A stretch of 64,000 nucleotides of DNA, taken from assembly GCF_000196875.2 (NCBI RefSeq), contig NC_014532.2, positions 62,001 through 126,000 of the forward strand. Reading direction: 5' to 3'. This DNA comes from Halomonas elongata DSM 2581 (GTDB taxonomy: Bacteria > Pseudomonadota > Gammaproteobacteria > Pseudomonadales > Halomonadaceae). The position numbers and the translations under genes are program-made. Below are positions 8,574 to 17,450 of the stretch, one piece after another (within the stretch, counting starts at the first letter, position 1; each line of letters starts with the position of its first letter). The notes under the pieces were generated by a model, which saw only the letters and a list, made by a program, of their open reading frames with translations, was not told the origin of the DNA and did not search any database.

Positions 8574-9602
8574 TCAGCGCTCGACGTCGTCCACGCCGAC
8601 GGTCTTCGGCACGAACCAGGGCACGTCACGCATGTCCTTCTCGACCAGGTCTTCGACCTGGAGCAGGGTCGCGAAGATCGCCATGCGCATGGGGATACCG
8701 TTGTCGGTCTGGCGGAAGATCGCCAGGCGCGGGTCGCCATTGAGGTCCACGTCCAGGTCGTTGGCGTCGGGGCGACTGTCGCGCGGCAGCGGGTGCATGA
8801 CGATGGCGTGGTCGTTGACTCGCTGATCCATGAAGGCCTTGTCCACGGTGTAGTCCCGCGAGAGGCTGAAGCCCTCGCTCATTTCGGCGGTGAAACGCTC
8901 CTTCTGGATGCGGGTGGTATAGACCACGTCGACGTCCGAGAAGTCGCCGGCCAGGTTCTCGCGGGTCTCGACGCGGTGGCCGCGGGAGGCGACCAGCTCG
9001 ACCAGGTGCTGTGGCATTTCCAGCCCCGGCGGCGAAACCAGCGTGATCCGCATCGGCGCGTAGAGCGACAGCAGCTTGATCAGCGAATGCACGGTGCGGC
9101 CGAACTTGAGGTCACCGGTGAGCAGGATATGGGCACCAGCCAGCTGCTTGCCGCGCAGGGCGAATTCCTTGTCGATGGTGTAGATGTCGAGCAGCGCCTG
9201 ACTGGGGTGCTCGCCGGGACCGTCGCCGCCGTTGATCACCGGCACATTGGTGGCCTGGGCGAATTCGGCCACCGAGCCCTGCTCCGGGTGGCGCATCACG
9301 ATGGCGTCGCAGTAGCCGCTCATCACCCGGCTGGTGTCGTAGAGCGACTCGCCCTTGGCCATGGAGGAGAAGGTGAAGCCGGTAGTGTCGCAGACGCTGC
9401 CGCCCAGCCGACAGAAGGCCGCGTGGAAGCTGACTCGAGTGCGGGTGCTGGCTTCGAAGAACAGATTGCCGAGGACCGCACCTTCCAACACTCTTGTGAC
9501 CTTGCGCCGCTGGGCGACCGGTTCCATACGGGCGGCGACACGAATCAGGTGATCCACATCATCGCGTGACAGGGAATCAACGGAAAGCAGATGGGAGCTC
9601 AT
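8574..9602 (-). CDS. pyrB: Aspartate carbamoyltransferase catalytic subunit
   Basis: 342 residues from the ATG at 9602 (MSSHLLSVDSLSRDDVDHL); the open frame extends further upstream but that part looks non-coding. Carbamoyl phosphate binding residues are in FFEASTRTRVSFH, the HPSQALLD loop is present, and VMHPLPRDSR matches the aspartate-site loop. It makes carbamoyl-aspartate, the first committed pyrimidine step. It is about 30 residues longer than the E. coli chain, as in a subgroup of gammaproteobacterial enzymes. No pyrI regulatory subunit or pyrC-like partner lies next to it, so allosteric control of the E. coli type is not evident. Confidence 0.93.
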   Translation of the reverse strand: MSSHLLSVDSLSRDDVDHLIRVAARMEPVAQRRKVTRVLEGAVLGNLFFEASTRTRVSFHAAFCRLGGSVCDTTGFTFSSMAKGESLYDTSRVMSGYCDAIVMRHPEQGSVAEFAQATNVPVINGGDGPGEHPSQALLDIYTIDKEFALRGKQLAGAHILLTGDLKFGRTVHSLIKLLSLYAPMRITLVSPPGLEMPQHLVELVASRGHRVETRENLAGDFSDVDVVYTTRIQKERFTAEMSEGFSLSRDYTVDKAFMDQRVNDHAIVMHPLPRDSRPDANDLDVDLNGDPRLAIFRQTDNGIPMRMAIFATLLQVEDLVEKDMRDVPWFVPKTVGVDDVER

Positions 9603-9645
9603 ACGGGCCTCGGCTGGCGGTTGAGATGGCGAGCCTAGTGTAACG

Positions 9646-11097
9646 TCACGACAGGGTCGCTTCACTGTCTGGGTATTCCAGCATTTCCCCGGCGAGTTCG
9701 CCGACGCGGCGGATAGCGGCTTCGAGCGAGGCGGTGGGGCGCTCGGCGTAGTTGAGCCGCAGGCAGTGACGATACTTGCCTGAGGCAGAAAACATCGGCC
9801 CTGGCGCCACGTGCAGGCGTTCGGCAGCGAGTCGTTCATTGAGCCGGGGAGTGTCGATGGGGCCGGGAAGCTCCACCCACAGCAGGAAGCCTCCCCGGGG
9901 TTGGCTGATGCGGGTGCCGTCAGGGAAGCTCTCGCTGACCCAGTCGGTCATGATGTCGCGCTGGCGCTGGTAGCGGCGGGCGATCTCGCGCAGATGGCGC
10001 TGGTAATGCCCCTTTTCGATGAAGGCGGCGACGGCACGCTGGGGCTGAGTCGCCGAGGCGCCGGTGGAGACGTATTTCTCGTGCAGGGCGCGGTCGCGGT
10101 ATCGCCCCGGTGCGATCCAGCCGACCCTCAGTCCGGGCATCAGGCTTTTCGACACTCCGCTGCACAGCAGCACCCGTCCCTCGTCGTCGAAGGCCTTGAT
10201 GGCCTTGGGGCGGGGCGACTCGAAGGCCAGGTCGCCATAGATATCGTCCTCGATGATCGCCACATCGTAGCGTCGGGCCAGCCTGATCAGCTCACGCTTG
10301 CGTGATTCGGGCATGGTGTAGCCGAGCGGATTGTTGCAGGTCGGCGTGATCTGGATGGCTCGGATCGGCCACTGATCCAGCGCCAGTTCCAGTGCCTCGA
10401 GGCTGATGCCGCGGCGCGGGTCGGTGGGGATCTCCATCACCTTGAGGCCGTGCGCCTCGAGGATCTGCATGGCGCCGTAGAAGCTGGGCGAGTCTACGGC
10501 CACCACATCGCCGGGAGCGGCGAGCATGCGTAGCGCGATGGCCAGGGCTTCCTGGCAGCCGGTGGTGATGACCACGTCATCGGGATGCAGCAGGCAGCCG
10601 GATGTCGTGGCCAGGCGCGCCACCTGCTGACGCAGCGGCGGGTGGCCGGCCAGGCTGTCGTAGCCGAGATCGCGAGGGTCCGGATCACGGTGCAGACCGG
10701 ATAGCAGTCGGCCGAGCGGTTTGAGGGTTGCAGCGTCCAGGGCGGGCGTGCCGGCCCCCAGGCGACGAGGCTGATCGGCACTCGGCGCCGAGCCGACCAT
10801 GGCCAGCACCTGATCCCATTGTGCGACCTCGAGTGGCCGCTGGGCGGGGCGGGATACCGTCGGCAGGTCCCGCGGCCGGGGGCGCGGCAACACATAATGA
10901 CCGGAGCGGGGGCGTGCGGCGGCAAGTCCCATTTCCTCCAGTCGCGCATAGGCGCTCTGCGCGGTGGTGACACTGATTCCCTGTTCGCGACACAACTCGC
11001 GAATCGAAGGGAGTCGATCGCCGACCGTATAGGTGCCCTGAGCGATACGGCGGGCGAGAAGGTCGGCGACGTCGTCGTAGCGTGTCGAGGCTGTCAT
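9646..11097 (-). CDS. MocR-type transcriptional regulator (GntR helix-turn-helix fused to aminotransferase-like domain)
   Basis: 483 residues. Residues about 5-75 form a GntR winged helix (DRLPSIRELCREQGISVTTAQSAYARLEEMGL). The rest is a fold-type I PLP domain with VITTGCQEALAIALRML, ITPTCNNPLGYTMP, AIIEDDIYGDL and CSGVSKSLMPGLRVGW, whose lysine would hold PLP. MocR proteins such as GabR and PdxR use PLP adducts to sense amino compounds and control a neighbouring gene. The divergent DUF1127 and PhzF genes are the candidate targets, and three phased GGTACAG boxes fill the intergenic space. Confidence 0.9.
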   Translation of the reverse strand: MTASTRYDDVADLLARRIAQGTYTVGDRLPSIRELCREQGISVTTAQSAYARLEEMGLAAARPRSGHYVLPRPRPRDLPTVSRPAQRPLEVAQWDQVLAMVGSAPSADQPRRLGAGTPALDAATLKPLGRLLSGLHRDPDPRDLGYDSLAGHPPLRQQVARLATTSGCLLHPDDVVITTGCQEALAIALRMLAAPGDVVAVDSPSFYGAMQILEAHGLKVMEIPTDPRRGISLEALELALDQWPIRAIQITPTCNNPLGYTMPESRKRELIRLARRYDVAIIEDDIYGDLAFESPRPKAIKAFDDEGRVLLCSGVSKSLMPGLRVGWIAPGRYRDRALHEKYVSTGASATQPQRAVAAFIEKGHYQRHLREIARRYQRQRDIMTDWVSESFPDGTRISQPRGGFLLWVELPGPIDTPRLNERLAAERLHVAPGPMFSASGKYRHCLRLNYAERPTASLEAAIRRVGELAGEMLEYPDSEATLS

Positions 11098-11117
11098 CGC
11101 GAAGCCCTGGTAGAAGC

Positions 11118-11172
11118 GGTACAGATGAGCGAAAAGTGCTCGGTACAGGTGGAGTGATCGTGCAACTGTACC
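11118..11172. promoter_or_regulatory. Probable MocR operator: three GGTACAG boxes at 24-base spacing
   Basis: GGTACAG occurs at 11118-11124 and 11142-11148, and its inverse CTGTACC at 11166-11172. Successive boxes start exactly 24 bases apart, and the third is inverted. A TATATA sequence at 11174-11179 abuts the third box and could be a -10 element on either strand. MocR regulators are known to bind direct plus inverted repeats beside their own gene, so autoregulation and control of the divergent genes are likely. Confidence 0.6.
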
Positions 11173-11264
11173 CTATATAAAGAGTGATTCTGAATCTGTA
11201 TCGGTTGTGGTGTCGAGCTTAGCCTGTCGGGACACCCATGAAGGGCAACGACAGGAGTCCGGCC

Positions 11265-11432
11265 ATGATGCATGTTCGTTTGGCGAACTGGAGGCTGGCC
11301 TGGCAGCGCCAGTGGCAGCGTCATTACACCCGCCGCCGGCTGCGTGACCTCGATGCGCGGCTTCTCGACGATGTCGGCATCAGTGCGGCCCGGGCCGAAC
11401 ACGAAGCGCGCAAGCCGTTCTGGCGACGCTGA
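11265..11432 (+). CDS. DUF1127 small basic protein
   Basis: 55 residues from the ATG at 11265, supported by AGGAG at 11253-11257. An in-frame ATG at 11238 would add nine residues but has a poorer ribosome site. The sequence is rich in arginine and tryptophan and ends in the DUF1127 signature RRLRDLDARLLDDVGISAARAEHEARKPFWR. Short DUF1127 proteins in alphaproteobacteria affect phosphate, carbon and RNA metabolism, and the motif is often fused to other domains; no precise role can be assigned. It is divergent from the MocR gene and 95 bases ahead of the PhzF gene. Confidence 0.85.
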   Translation: MMHVRLANWRLAWQRQWQRHYTRRRLRDLDARLLDDVGISAARAEHEARKPFWRR

Positions 11433-11527
11433 GTATCGGCAGGGTCGTGTCATGGCCTCTATGCTGGAGGGGCCGGGCCGAGGTTGTGGCTTCGAGGGAA
11501 ACACGACAATTCGATACAGGAGGTTTC

Positions 11528-12397
11528 ATGCCCAGTCCACTCTCGCGTTACTACCTGCTGGATGTATTCACCGATACACCGCTGGCGGGCAATCCGCTGG
11601 CCGTGTTCCTCGATGCCGGGAGCATGGAGGCCTCGGACATGCAGGCGTTCGCCAACGAGCTCAACCTGGCGGAAACGGTCTTCGTGGGGGCGCGGCAGGC
11701 AGAGAACGACTTTCCGATACGTATCTTCACGCCGAGCCGCGAACTGCCGTTCGCCGGCCATCCGACCATCGGCACGGCACACCTGCTGGCCGCCCAGGGG
11801 CTGGTGGATACCACGCAGCCGTTGATACTGAGGGCGCCGGTAGGACCTCTGGAGGTACGTTTCGAGGGGGAGCTGGCGCGCTTCACCACCGCCGTGCCGG
11901 TCGAGGTCGGTGCGAGTTCGCTGGGACGTGCCGCCGCCGCCACGTTGCTCGGTCTTGAAGCGTCGGCGATCGCCGGCGACCCGGTCCAGGCCTCCTGCGG
12001 ATTGCCGTTCCACCTCATTCCACTGGATAGCGAAGCCTCGCTGGCGAAGGTGGTGCCGGACATCGGGCAGTGGACGCAGCATGTCTCGCCCAGCGGGGTC
12101 GACCAGGTCTATCTGTATGTGGAGAACGGCGAATCACTGGCGACACGCACCTTCATTCGCGAGTTCGCCGGCTTGAAGGAAGATCCTGCCACCGGCAGTG
12201 CGGCATCGGCGCTGGCCGGCTACCTGGGGACCCGGGATCGGCTCGACGACCGCCAGTGGCGCATTCGCCAGGGTGTGGACATGGGGCGCCCCAGCGAGAT
12301 CATCGCCCGGGCCCGACGCGACGGCGAACAGGTCCGGGTCGAGGTCGCCGGGCAAGCCTGCCTCGTCGGCGAGGGTGCCTTCTACCCCCGGGACTGA
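11528..12397 (+). CDS. PhzF-family isomerase/epimerase
   Basis: 289 residues from the ATG at 11528, with CAGGAGG six bases upstream. The upstream in-frame extension to 11447 is not needed. Two diaminopimelate-epimerase-like halves are visible: FTDTPLAGNPLAVF, the catalytic glutamate region ANELNLAETVFV, FAGHPTIGTAHLL, and later KEDPATGSAASALAGYL. PhzF itself isomerises a dihydro-anthranilate in phenazine synthesis, but most family members lie outside phenazine clusters and have unknown substrates, as here. Position beside a MocR regulator suggests that the substrate or product is an amino compound (inference). Confidence 0.85.
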   Translation: MPSPLSRYYLLDVFTDTPLAGNPLAVFLDAGSMEASDMQAFANELNLAETVFVGARQAENDFPIRIFTPSRELPFAGHPTIGTAHLLAAQGLVDTTQPLILRAPVGPLEVRFEGELARFTTAVPVEVGASSLGRAAAATLLGLEASAIAGDPVQASCGLPFHLIPLDSEASLAKVVPDIGQWTQHVSPSGVDQVYLYVENGESLATRTFIREFAGLKEDPATGSAASALAGYLGTRDRLDDRQWRIRQGVDMGRPSEIIARARRDGEQVRVEVAGQACLVGEGAFYPRD

Positions 12398-12410
12398 CTC
12401 GGCGCTTCCT

Positions 12411-13640
12411 TCACTTCGCCGGCGAAGGGCGGGTCTCGGCCTGCCGCGAGGCGGGCCGGGCCAGGCACCAGAAGCTGGCCATCGAGAGCACGCCGGCCAG
12501 GCCGATCGTCAGGGCCATGGCCTGAGAGGTGCCGTCATGGAACTGGCCGACCAAAGTGCCGATCAGTGCCGCCACGGTCATCTGCAGAAAGCCGAACAGC
12601 GAGGAGGCCGAGCCGGCGCATTGCGGGTTGGGCGCGAGGGCTCCCGCCATGCTCTGGGGCATCAGGATGCCGAAGCCGACGAGAAACAGGATGTGCGGGC
12701 CGATCACTGCCCAGGCAGCGTAGACACCGGCAAAAGCCAGGCTGGCCATGGCGGTACCGGCCAGGGCGCACATCAGGGTGGCGTATTGCAGCAGGCGGTC
12801 GCGTCCCAGGCGATGGCTGTAGCGGCCGCTGACCAATGACCCGACGAAGAAGCCCGCGACGATCAGCATGAAGCCGATGCCGTACTGGAAGGGCGTCAAT
12901 CCCATGAAGTCGATCAGCACGAAAGACGAGCCCGAGAGAAAGGCGAACAGGCCGGCAAAGCTGGTGGCGTTGGTCAGGGTATAGCCGATGAAGGTGCGCT
13001 GGGTCAGCAGCATGCGGAAATTGGCCAGGATCGCGCTGGGCTGTATCGACTGGCGCCGCTCGGCAGGCAGTGGCTCGGGCATCGCGAATATCAGCAACAG
13101 CAGCATCGCTACGGCGTACAGCGCCAGCAGCGTGAAAATGGCTTGCCAGCCGAAGAACAGCAGCAGGCCGGCACCGATGACCGGTGCCAATGCCGGTGCC
13201 AGCGCCATGGTGCTGGCCATGTAGGAGAGCACGCGGCTGGCCTCGATGGGGCCGAAGATGTCGCGTACCGCGGCGCGGGCCAGTACCGGCCCGGTGGCGC
13301 CCCCGAATGCCTGCAGGAAGCGGCCGATGAGCAGGGTTTCGATATTGCTGGCCAGCATGCACATCAGGCTGGCGAACAGGAACAGGCCGAATCCCGCGAT
13401 CATCACTGGCCGGCGCCCGAAACGGTCGGAGATCGGGCCACAGAACAGCTGGGCCAGGGCGAAGCCGGCCATGTAGAGGCTCAGTGTCAGCTGTATCTCG
13501 TCGGGACCGGTCGACAGCGCTTCGGCCATGCTGGGCATGGCGGGCAGGTACATGTCGGTGGCCAAGGGACCCAGTGCGGTCAGGGTGGCCAGTAGCGCTA
13601 TGGTCGCGGTCGAGGTCAGCCTCAGCACGTGCTGCTCCAT
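12411..13640 (-). CDS. Bcr/CflA family multidrug efflux MFS transporter
   Basis: About 409 residues from the ATG at 13640. Twelve hydrophobic segments are evident, with the Bcr/CflA opening LGPLATDMYLPAMPSM, the motif-A loop GPISDRFGRRPVMIAG between helices 2 and 3, and RAAVRDIFG. These H+-driven inner-membrane pumps export chloramphenicol, bicyclomycin or sulfonamide-like compounds; some export cysteine. It ends 13 bases from the convergent PhzF gene. The strong hairpin at 13669-13700 separates it from the maiA operon upstream on the same strand. Confidence 0.88.
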   Translation of the reverse strand: MEQHVLRLTSTATIALLATLTALGPLATDMYLPAMPSMAEALSTGPDEIQLTLSLYMAGFALAQLFCGPISDRFGRRPVMIAGFGLFLFASLMCMLASNIETLLIGRFLQAFGGATGPVLARAAVRDIFGPIEASRVLSYMASTMALAPALAPVIGAGLLLFFGWQAIFTLLALYAVAMLLLLIFAMPEPLPAERRQSIQPSAILANFRMLLTQRTFIGYTLTNATSFAGLFAFLSGSSFVLIDFMGLTPFQYGIGFMLIVAGFFVGSLVSGRYSHRLGRDRLLQYATLMCALAGTAMASLAFAGVYAAWAVIGPHILFLVGFGILMPQSMAGALAPNPQCAGSASSLFGFLQMTVAALIGTLVGQFHDGTSQAMALTIGLAGVLSMASFWCLARPASRQAETRPSPAK

Positions 13641-13668
13641 GGATGAGTGATGATCGTCAGGGACGCGA

Positions 13669-13700
13669 CAGGCGGGCACGGTCTGTGCCGTGCCCGCCTG
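13669..13700 (-). terminator. Strong hairpin downstream of the hmgA-fahA-maiA operon
   Basis: CAGGCGGGCACGG (13669-13681) pairs perfectly with CCGTGCCCGCCTG (13688-13700) over 13 base pairs around a six-base loop. On the minus strand it lies about 100 bases after maiA and about 30 bases before the efflux gene. The run after it is not clearly U-rich, so it may be a weak intrinsic terminator or an mRNA end stabiliser. Confidence 0.5.
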
Positions 13701-13800
13701 TTGTCTGCGGCGCCTTATGGATCGAGCTGTTCCAGACTCGTCAGCGTGATCGCCTGGGCATGGCGGTAGCGACGAGATTATTTAGACCGCTCATTATAAC

Positions 13801-14445
13801 TCAGTTTGCATCTGGCTGCTCGCCGGGGGCGGCGAGCCGGAAGGCATCCAGGGCGCGGGCGTTCTCGGTGATGCGTCGGATCCGCGGGTAGGCCGAGAGG
13901 TCGCATTCGAAGCGTTCGGCGTTGAAGACCTGTGGCACCAGGCAGATGTCGGCCAGGGTTGGCGCATCGCCGTGGCAGAAGTCGCCGCTGCCGGACTCTC
14001 GGCTGAGCATGCTCTCCAGGGCGGAGAAGCCCTGGTGGATCCAGTGGCGATACCAGGTCTGCTTGGCGTCGTCCTCGACCCCGAGTTCATTCACCAGGTA
14101 CTTGAGCACTCGCAGGTTGTCGAGCGGGTGGATCTCGCAGGCCACCACCTGAGCCAGCGCCCGGACCCGGGCGCGCTCCTCGAGTTCGCCGGGCAGCAGG
14201 GCCGGCTCCGGGTAGCGCTCGTCCAGATATTCGCAGATGGCCAGCGACTGGGTGAGCCGGATCCCGTTGTCGGTCATCAACATCGGGACCAGGCCCTGCG
14301 GGTTGTGGGCGAGAAAGGCGTCGTCACGCTGTTCGCCCTTGACCAGGTTGATCGGAGCCTGGTCATAGGCCAGGTTCTTCAGGTTAAGCGCGATGCGTAC
14401 CCGGTAGGCGGCCGACGAACGGAAATAGCCGTAGAGTGTCGTCAT
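13801..14445 (-). CDS. maiA: Maleylacetoacetate isomerase (zeta-class GST)
   Basis: 214 residues. The N-terminal thioredoxin-like fold starts TTLYGYFRSSAAYRVRIAL, the SSxxxRVR signature for glutathione binding in zeta GSTs. The QSLAICEYLDERYP glutathione loop and the helical C domain with THLADICLVPQ-like GDAPTLADICLVPQV follow. It isomerises maleylacetoacetate to fumarylacetoacetate with glutathione. It is the last gene of the minus-strand homogentisate operon, 19 bases after fahA, so the three central enzymes of tyrosine/phenylalanine breakdown are contiguous. Confidence 0.94.
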   Translation of the reverse strand: MTTLYGYFRSSAAYRVRIALNLKNLAYDQAPINLVKGEQRDDAFLAHNPQGLVPMLMTDNGIRLTQSLAICEYLDERYPEPALLPGELEERARVRALAQVVACEIHPLDNLRVLKYLVNELGVEDDAKQTWYRHWIHQGFSALESMLSRESGSGDFCHGDAPTLADICLVPQVFNAERFECDLSAYPRIRRITENARALDAFRLAAPGEQPDAN

Positions 14446-14464
14446 TTGCCTGCCTCCTTGAGGG

Positions 14465-15484
14465 TCAGTGCGGTTGATATTTCACGACCTGCTGGTCGAT
14501 GGCGCCGAAGATGCTCTGGCCTTCGCGGTCGAACATCTCGATGCGCACCCGGTCGCCGAAGCGCATGAAGGGTGTCTTGCTGTCACCGTGGAGGATCTTC
14601 TCGACCATGCGCACCTCGGCCAGACAACTGTAGCCCACTCCGCCGTCCGTGACCGGCTTGCCGGGCCCGCCATTGGCGTCCGGGTTGGAGACGGTGCCCG
14701 AGCCGATGACGGCACCGGCGCCCAGGTGACGGGTGCGGGCGGCGTGAGCGACCAGCTCGGGAAAGCCGAAGATCATGTCGGGGCCGGCCTCGGGTTCGCC
14801 GAACTTGTCGCCGTTGAGATGAACGCTGAGCGGCAGGTGGACGCGACCGTCACGCCAGGCGTCGCCCAGCTCGTCCGGCGTCACGCAGATCGGCGAGAAA
14901 CTGGAGGCCGGCTTGGCCTGGAAGAAGCCGAAACCCTTGGCCAGTTCCCCGGGGATCAGGCCGCGCAGGCTGACGTCGTTGACCAGCATCACCAGCTTGA
15001 TGTGGTCGGCGGCGGTCTCGGCGCCGACACCCATGGGCACGTCGTCGGTGATCACGGCGATCTCGCCTTCGAAATCGATGCCGTGCTCCTCGCTGACCGC
15101 CTCGATGTCCTCGGTGGGGGCGATGAAACGGTCGCCGCCGCCCTGATACATCAGCGGGTCGGTCCAGAAGGTTTCCGGCATCTCGGCGCCTCGCGCCTGA
15201 CGCACCAGTTGGACGTGGTTGAGGTAGGCCGAGCCGTCGGCCCAGTTGTAGGTACGCGGCAAGGGGGAATGCAGTGCGGTCTGGTCGAGCTCGAAGGCGG
15301 CTTCGGCCTGGCCGTCGTTGAGCTGGGCATAGCGCTGCTCGAGGCGCAGTGCCAGGGCATCCCAGTTCTCGATGGCGGCTTGCAGGGTCGGTGCGATGTC
15401 GGTGGCGCGCACGGCGCGGGTCAGGTCGCGCGAGACCACGATCAGTTCGCCGTCGCGGCCTTGGTTGAGAGAAGCGAGTTTCAT
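14465..15484 (-). CDS. fahA: Fumarylacetoacetate hydrolase (short bacterial type)
   Basis: 339 residues from the ATG at 15484 (MKLASLNQGRDGELIVV). This is the short FAH branch common in Pseudomonas-like bacteria, distinct from the 390-residue homologue at 1824-2996. Core residues appear in EEHGIDFEGEIAVITDDVPMG, MLVNDVSLRGLIPGELAKGFGFFQAKPASSF and GAVIGSGTVSN. It splits fumarylacetoacetate to fumarate and acetoacetate, the final step after hmgA and maiA. The gap to hmgA upstream is 55 bases. Confidence 0.92.
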   Translation of the reverse strand: MKLASLNQGRDGELIVVSRDLTRAVRATDIAPTLQAAIENWDALALRLEQRYAQLNDGQAEAAFELDQTALHSPLPRTYNWADGSAYLNHVQLVRQARGAEMPETFWTDPLMYQGGGDRFIAPTEDIEAVSEEHGIDFEGEIAVITDDVPMGVGAETAADHIKLVMLVNDVSLRGLIPGELAKGFGFFQAKPASSFSPICVTPDELGDAWRDGRVHLPLSVHLNGDKFGEPEAGPDMIFGFPELVAHAARTRHLGAGAVIGSGTVSNPDANGGPGKPVTDGGVGYSCLAEVRMVEKILHGDSKTPFMRFGDRVRIEMFDREGQSIFGAIDQQVVKYQPH

Positions 15485-15539
15485 GGTGTCGTTCCTGTGC
15501 GTGTCAGAGGGTACTTGTCGTCCGGAGTAGCTTGTGTGC

Positions 15540-16847
15540 TTAGCGTGTTGCCGGGTCGAAGTGCGAGCGCAGGGTCGACCAGACATCGACGTAGTCGCGC
15601 TGCCGGAAGTCGGCGTCCAGGGCGGTCTGCGTGGGGTGGAAGACATAGCGGCTCTCGAACATGAACGCCAAGGTGTTGCCGAGGTATTGCGGCGTCAATT
15701 CTGCCGCCGAGGCCTTCTCGAACGTCTCTGCATCCGGGCCGTGGGGCGACATGCAGTTGTGCAGGCTGGCGCCGCCGGGCCGGAAACCTTCGGCCTTGGC
15801 ATCGTAGGTGCCGTGAATCAGGCCCATGAATTCGCTCATCAGGTTGCGGTGGAACCAGGGCGGCCGGAAGGTGTGCTCGGCGACCATCCAGCGCGGCGGG
15901 AAGATGACGAAATCGATATTGGCCATGCCGTCGGTGTCCGACGGCGAGGTCAGCACCGTGAAGATCGAGGGGTCGGGGTGATCGAAGCTCACCGTGTTGA
16001 TGGTATTGAAGCGCGCCAGATCGTACTTGTAGGGCGCGTAATTGCCGTGCCAGGCCACCACATCCAGGGGAGAGTGATCCAGGCGGGTGGTCCAGAAGCG
16101 GCCGGAGAACTTGGCCACCAGCTCGATATCGCCTTCGCGATCCTCATAGGCGGCCACCGGGCTTTCGAAGTCACGCGGATTGGCCAGGCCATTGGCGCCG
16201 ATGGGCCCCAGGCCCGGCAGCTCGAAGGGCATGCCGTAGTTCTCGCAGATGTAGCCGCGGGCGGCGTCGCAGTCGGCGGCGAGGCGGACCTGGAACTTGA
16301 CGCCACGCGGGATCATGGCGATCTCGCCGCCGCTGACGTCTAGCTCTCCCAACTCGGTGCGCAGGCGCAGGCCGCCCTGCTGAGGGACGATCAACAGTTC
16401 GCCGTCGGCGTTGTAGAAGAAGCGCTCGGTCATGTCGCGGTTGCAGGCATAGACATGCACGCCACAGCCGCGCTGTGCATCGGCGTTGCCGTTGACGGCC
16501 ACACTCAGCAGCCCATCGATGAAGTCGGTGGGCGCCTCGGGCAGCGGGACGGGATCCCAGCGCATCTGATTGGGGTCGGCGGCGGGATTGTCCAGAGGGG
16601 AGGTTGCCACCTTGCCCACTTCCAACGGCTCGTAGCCACTCTGTACCACCGAGGGGCGAATGCGATACAGCCAGCTGCGCAGGTTGTGATGGCGCGGCGC
16701 GGTGAATGCCGAACCGGAAAGCTGTTCGGCATACAGGCCATAGGGGCAGCGTTGCGGTGAATTCTGTCCCTGGGGGAGCGCTCCGGGGAGGGCTTCGGTG
16801 GCGAAGTGGTTGCGAAAGCCACATTGATAGTCGAGCGATGTTGTCAT
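15540..16847 (-). CDS. hmgA: Homogentisate 1,2-dioxygenase
   Basis: 435 residues from ATG 16847 ([25 protein letters not shown]), which has GAGGT upstream and matches the family start; an extra in-frame ATG at 16877 would sit inside the operator. Iron ligands of the cupin core are visible in [26 protein letters not shown] and in [11 protein letters not shown]. It opens the homogentisate ring to maleylacetoacetate. It is first in the operon hmgA-fahA-maiA and faces a MarR regulator across a 114-base gap holding two palindromes, so repression relieved by homogentisate or a related aromatic is likely (inference). Confidence 0.96.
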   Translation of the reverse strand: MTTSLDYQCGFRNHFATEALPGALPQGQNSPQRCPYGLYAEQLSGSAFTAPRHHNLRSWLYRIRPSVVQSGYEPLEVGKVATSPLDNPAADPNQMRWDPVPLPEAPTDFIDGLLSVAVNGNADAQRGCGVHVYACNRDMTERFFYNADGELLIVPQQGGLRLRTELGELDVSGGEIAMIPRGVKFQVRLAADCDAARGYICENYGMPFELPGLGPIGANGLANPRDFESPVAAYEDREGDIELVAKFSGRFWTTRLDHSPLDVVAWHGNYAPYKYDLARFNTINTVSFDHPDPSIFTVLTSPSDTDGMANIDFVIFPPRWMVAEHTFRPPWFHRNLMSEFMGLIHGTYDAKAEGFRPGGASLHNCMSPHGPDAETFEKASAAELTPQYLGNTLAFMFESRYVFHPTQTALDADFRQRDYVDVWSTLRSHFDPATR

Positions 16848-16865
16848 TATGGGTGACCTCACGGC

Positions 16866-16927
16866 ATATGGTTTCAAATGAAACTATATGGTGAAGGTTA
16901 GCCGCGCATGGTTTCATGTGCAACTAT
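16866..16927. promoter_or_regulatory. Twin MarR-type palindromes between hmgA and marR
   Basis: The first palindrome spans 16866-16889: ATAT, any base, GTTTC, a 4-base gap, GAAAC, any base, ATAT, with perfect arms. A degenerate copy spans 16908-16927 (ATGGTTTC, 4 bases, GCAAC, TAT). Their centres are 40 bases apart, close to four helical turns, so two dimers could bind the same DNA face. The first copy lies 19 bases upstream of the hmgA start, positioned to block hmgA and marR together. Confidence 0.65.
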
Positions 16928-16961
16928 TGGTTCGACGCACCTGCCGCCACCAGGATGACCC

Positions 16962-17420
16962 ATGACAGACGAGAACCTATCGACGGACTTCGACCTCGAG
17001 CATTTTCTTCCCTATCGACTGGATCGACTGGCGGATCGCGTCAGCGAGGCCCTGGCACAGCTCTATGAAGCCCATTACGACTTGAATGTGGCGCAATGGC
17101 GGGTGCTGGCCTGGCTACATCATCGCCACGAACTGACGGCCAAGCAGATCTGTGCGGCGACGCGCATGGACAAGGCTCGGGTGTCGCGGGCCGTTCAGGT
17201 TCTCGAGGGGCGCGGCTTGATCGTTCGCCGCCCGTCGCCCAGGGACCAGCGCTTGCACGATCTACGCCTGACCGAGGACGGCCAGGCATTGATGGTCGAA
17301 CTGGTCCCGCAGGTCAGGGCGTGGGAGGCGGAACTGGTAGCCCCGCTGACGACGGAGGAGTACCGCAGGCTGCTCGACATGATGGGGCGGCTCGAGCAAC
17401 GGCTGCAGGATGGCGAGTGA
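16962..17420 (+). CDS. MarR family transcriptional regulator
   Basis: 152 residues with the MarR winged helix at about 35-105: NVAQWRVLAWLHHRHELTAKQICAATRMDKARVSRAVQVLEGRGLI, then the wing RRPSPRDQRLHDLRLTEDG. It is divergent from hmgA and separated from it by two palindromes, so it is the probable repressor of homogentisate degradation. That differs from Pseudomonas putida, where an IclR-type HmgR does this job; an IclR gene lies just downstream here in convergent orientation. Confidence 0.88.
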   Translation: MTDENLSTDFDLEHFLPYRLDRLADRVSEALAQLYEAHYDLNVAQWRVLAWLHHRHELTAKQICAATRMDKARVSRAVQVLEGRGLIVRRPSPRDQRLHDLRLTEDGQALMVELVPQVRAWEAELVAPLTTEEYRRLLDMMGRLEQRLQDGE

Positions 17421-17450
17421 CTTGCCGGCGCTCCGGGAGCGCCGGCAAGT
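17420..17450. terminator. Bidirectional terminator hairpin between marR and iclR
   Basis: CTTGCCGGCGCTC pairs perfectly with GAGCGCCGGCAAG across a short loop (17421-17449), directly at the stop codons of two convergent genes. The stem is 13 base pairs and GC-rich. There is no long U tract on either side, so termination may be partly Rho-dependent. Confidence 0.6.
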
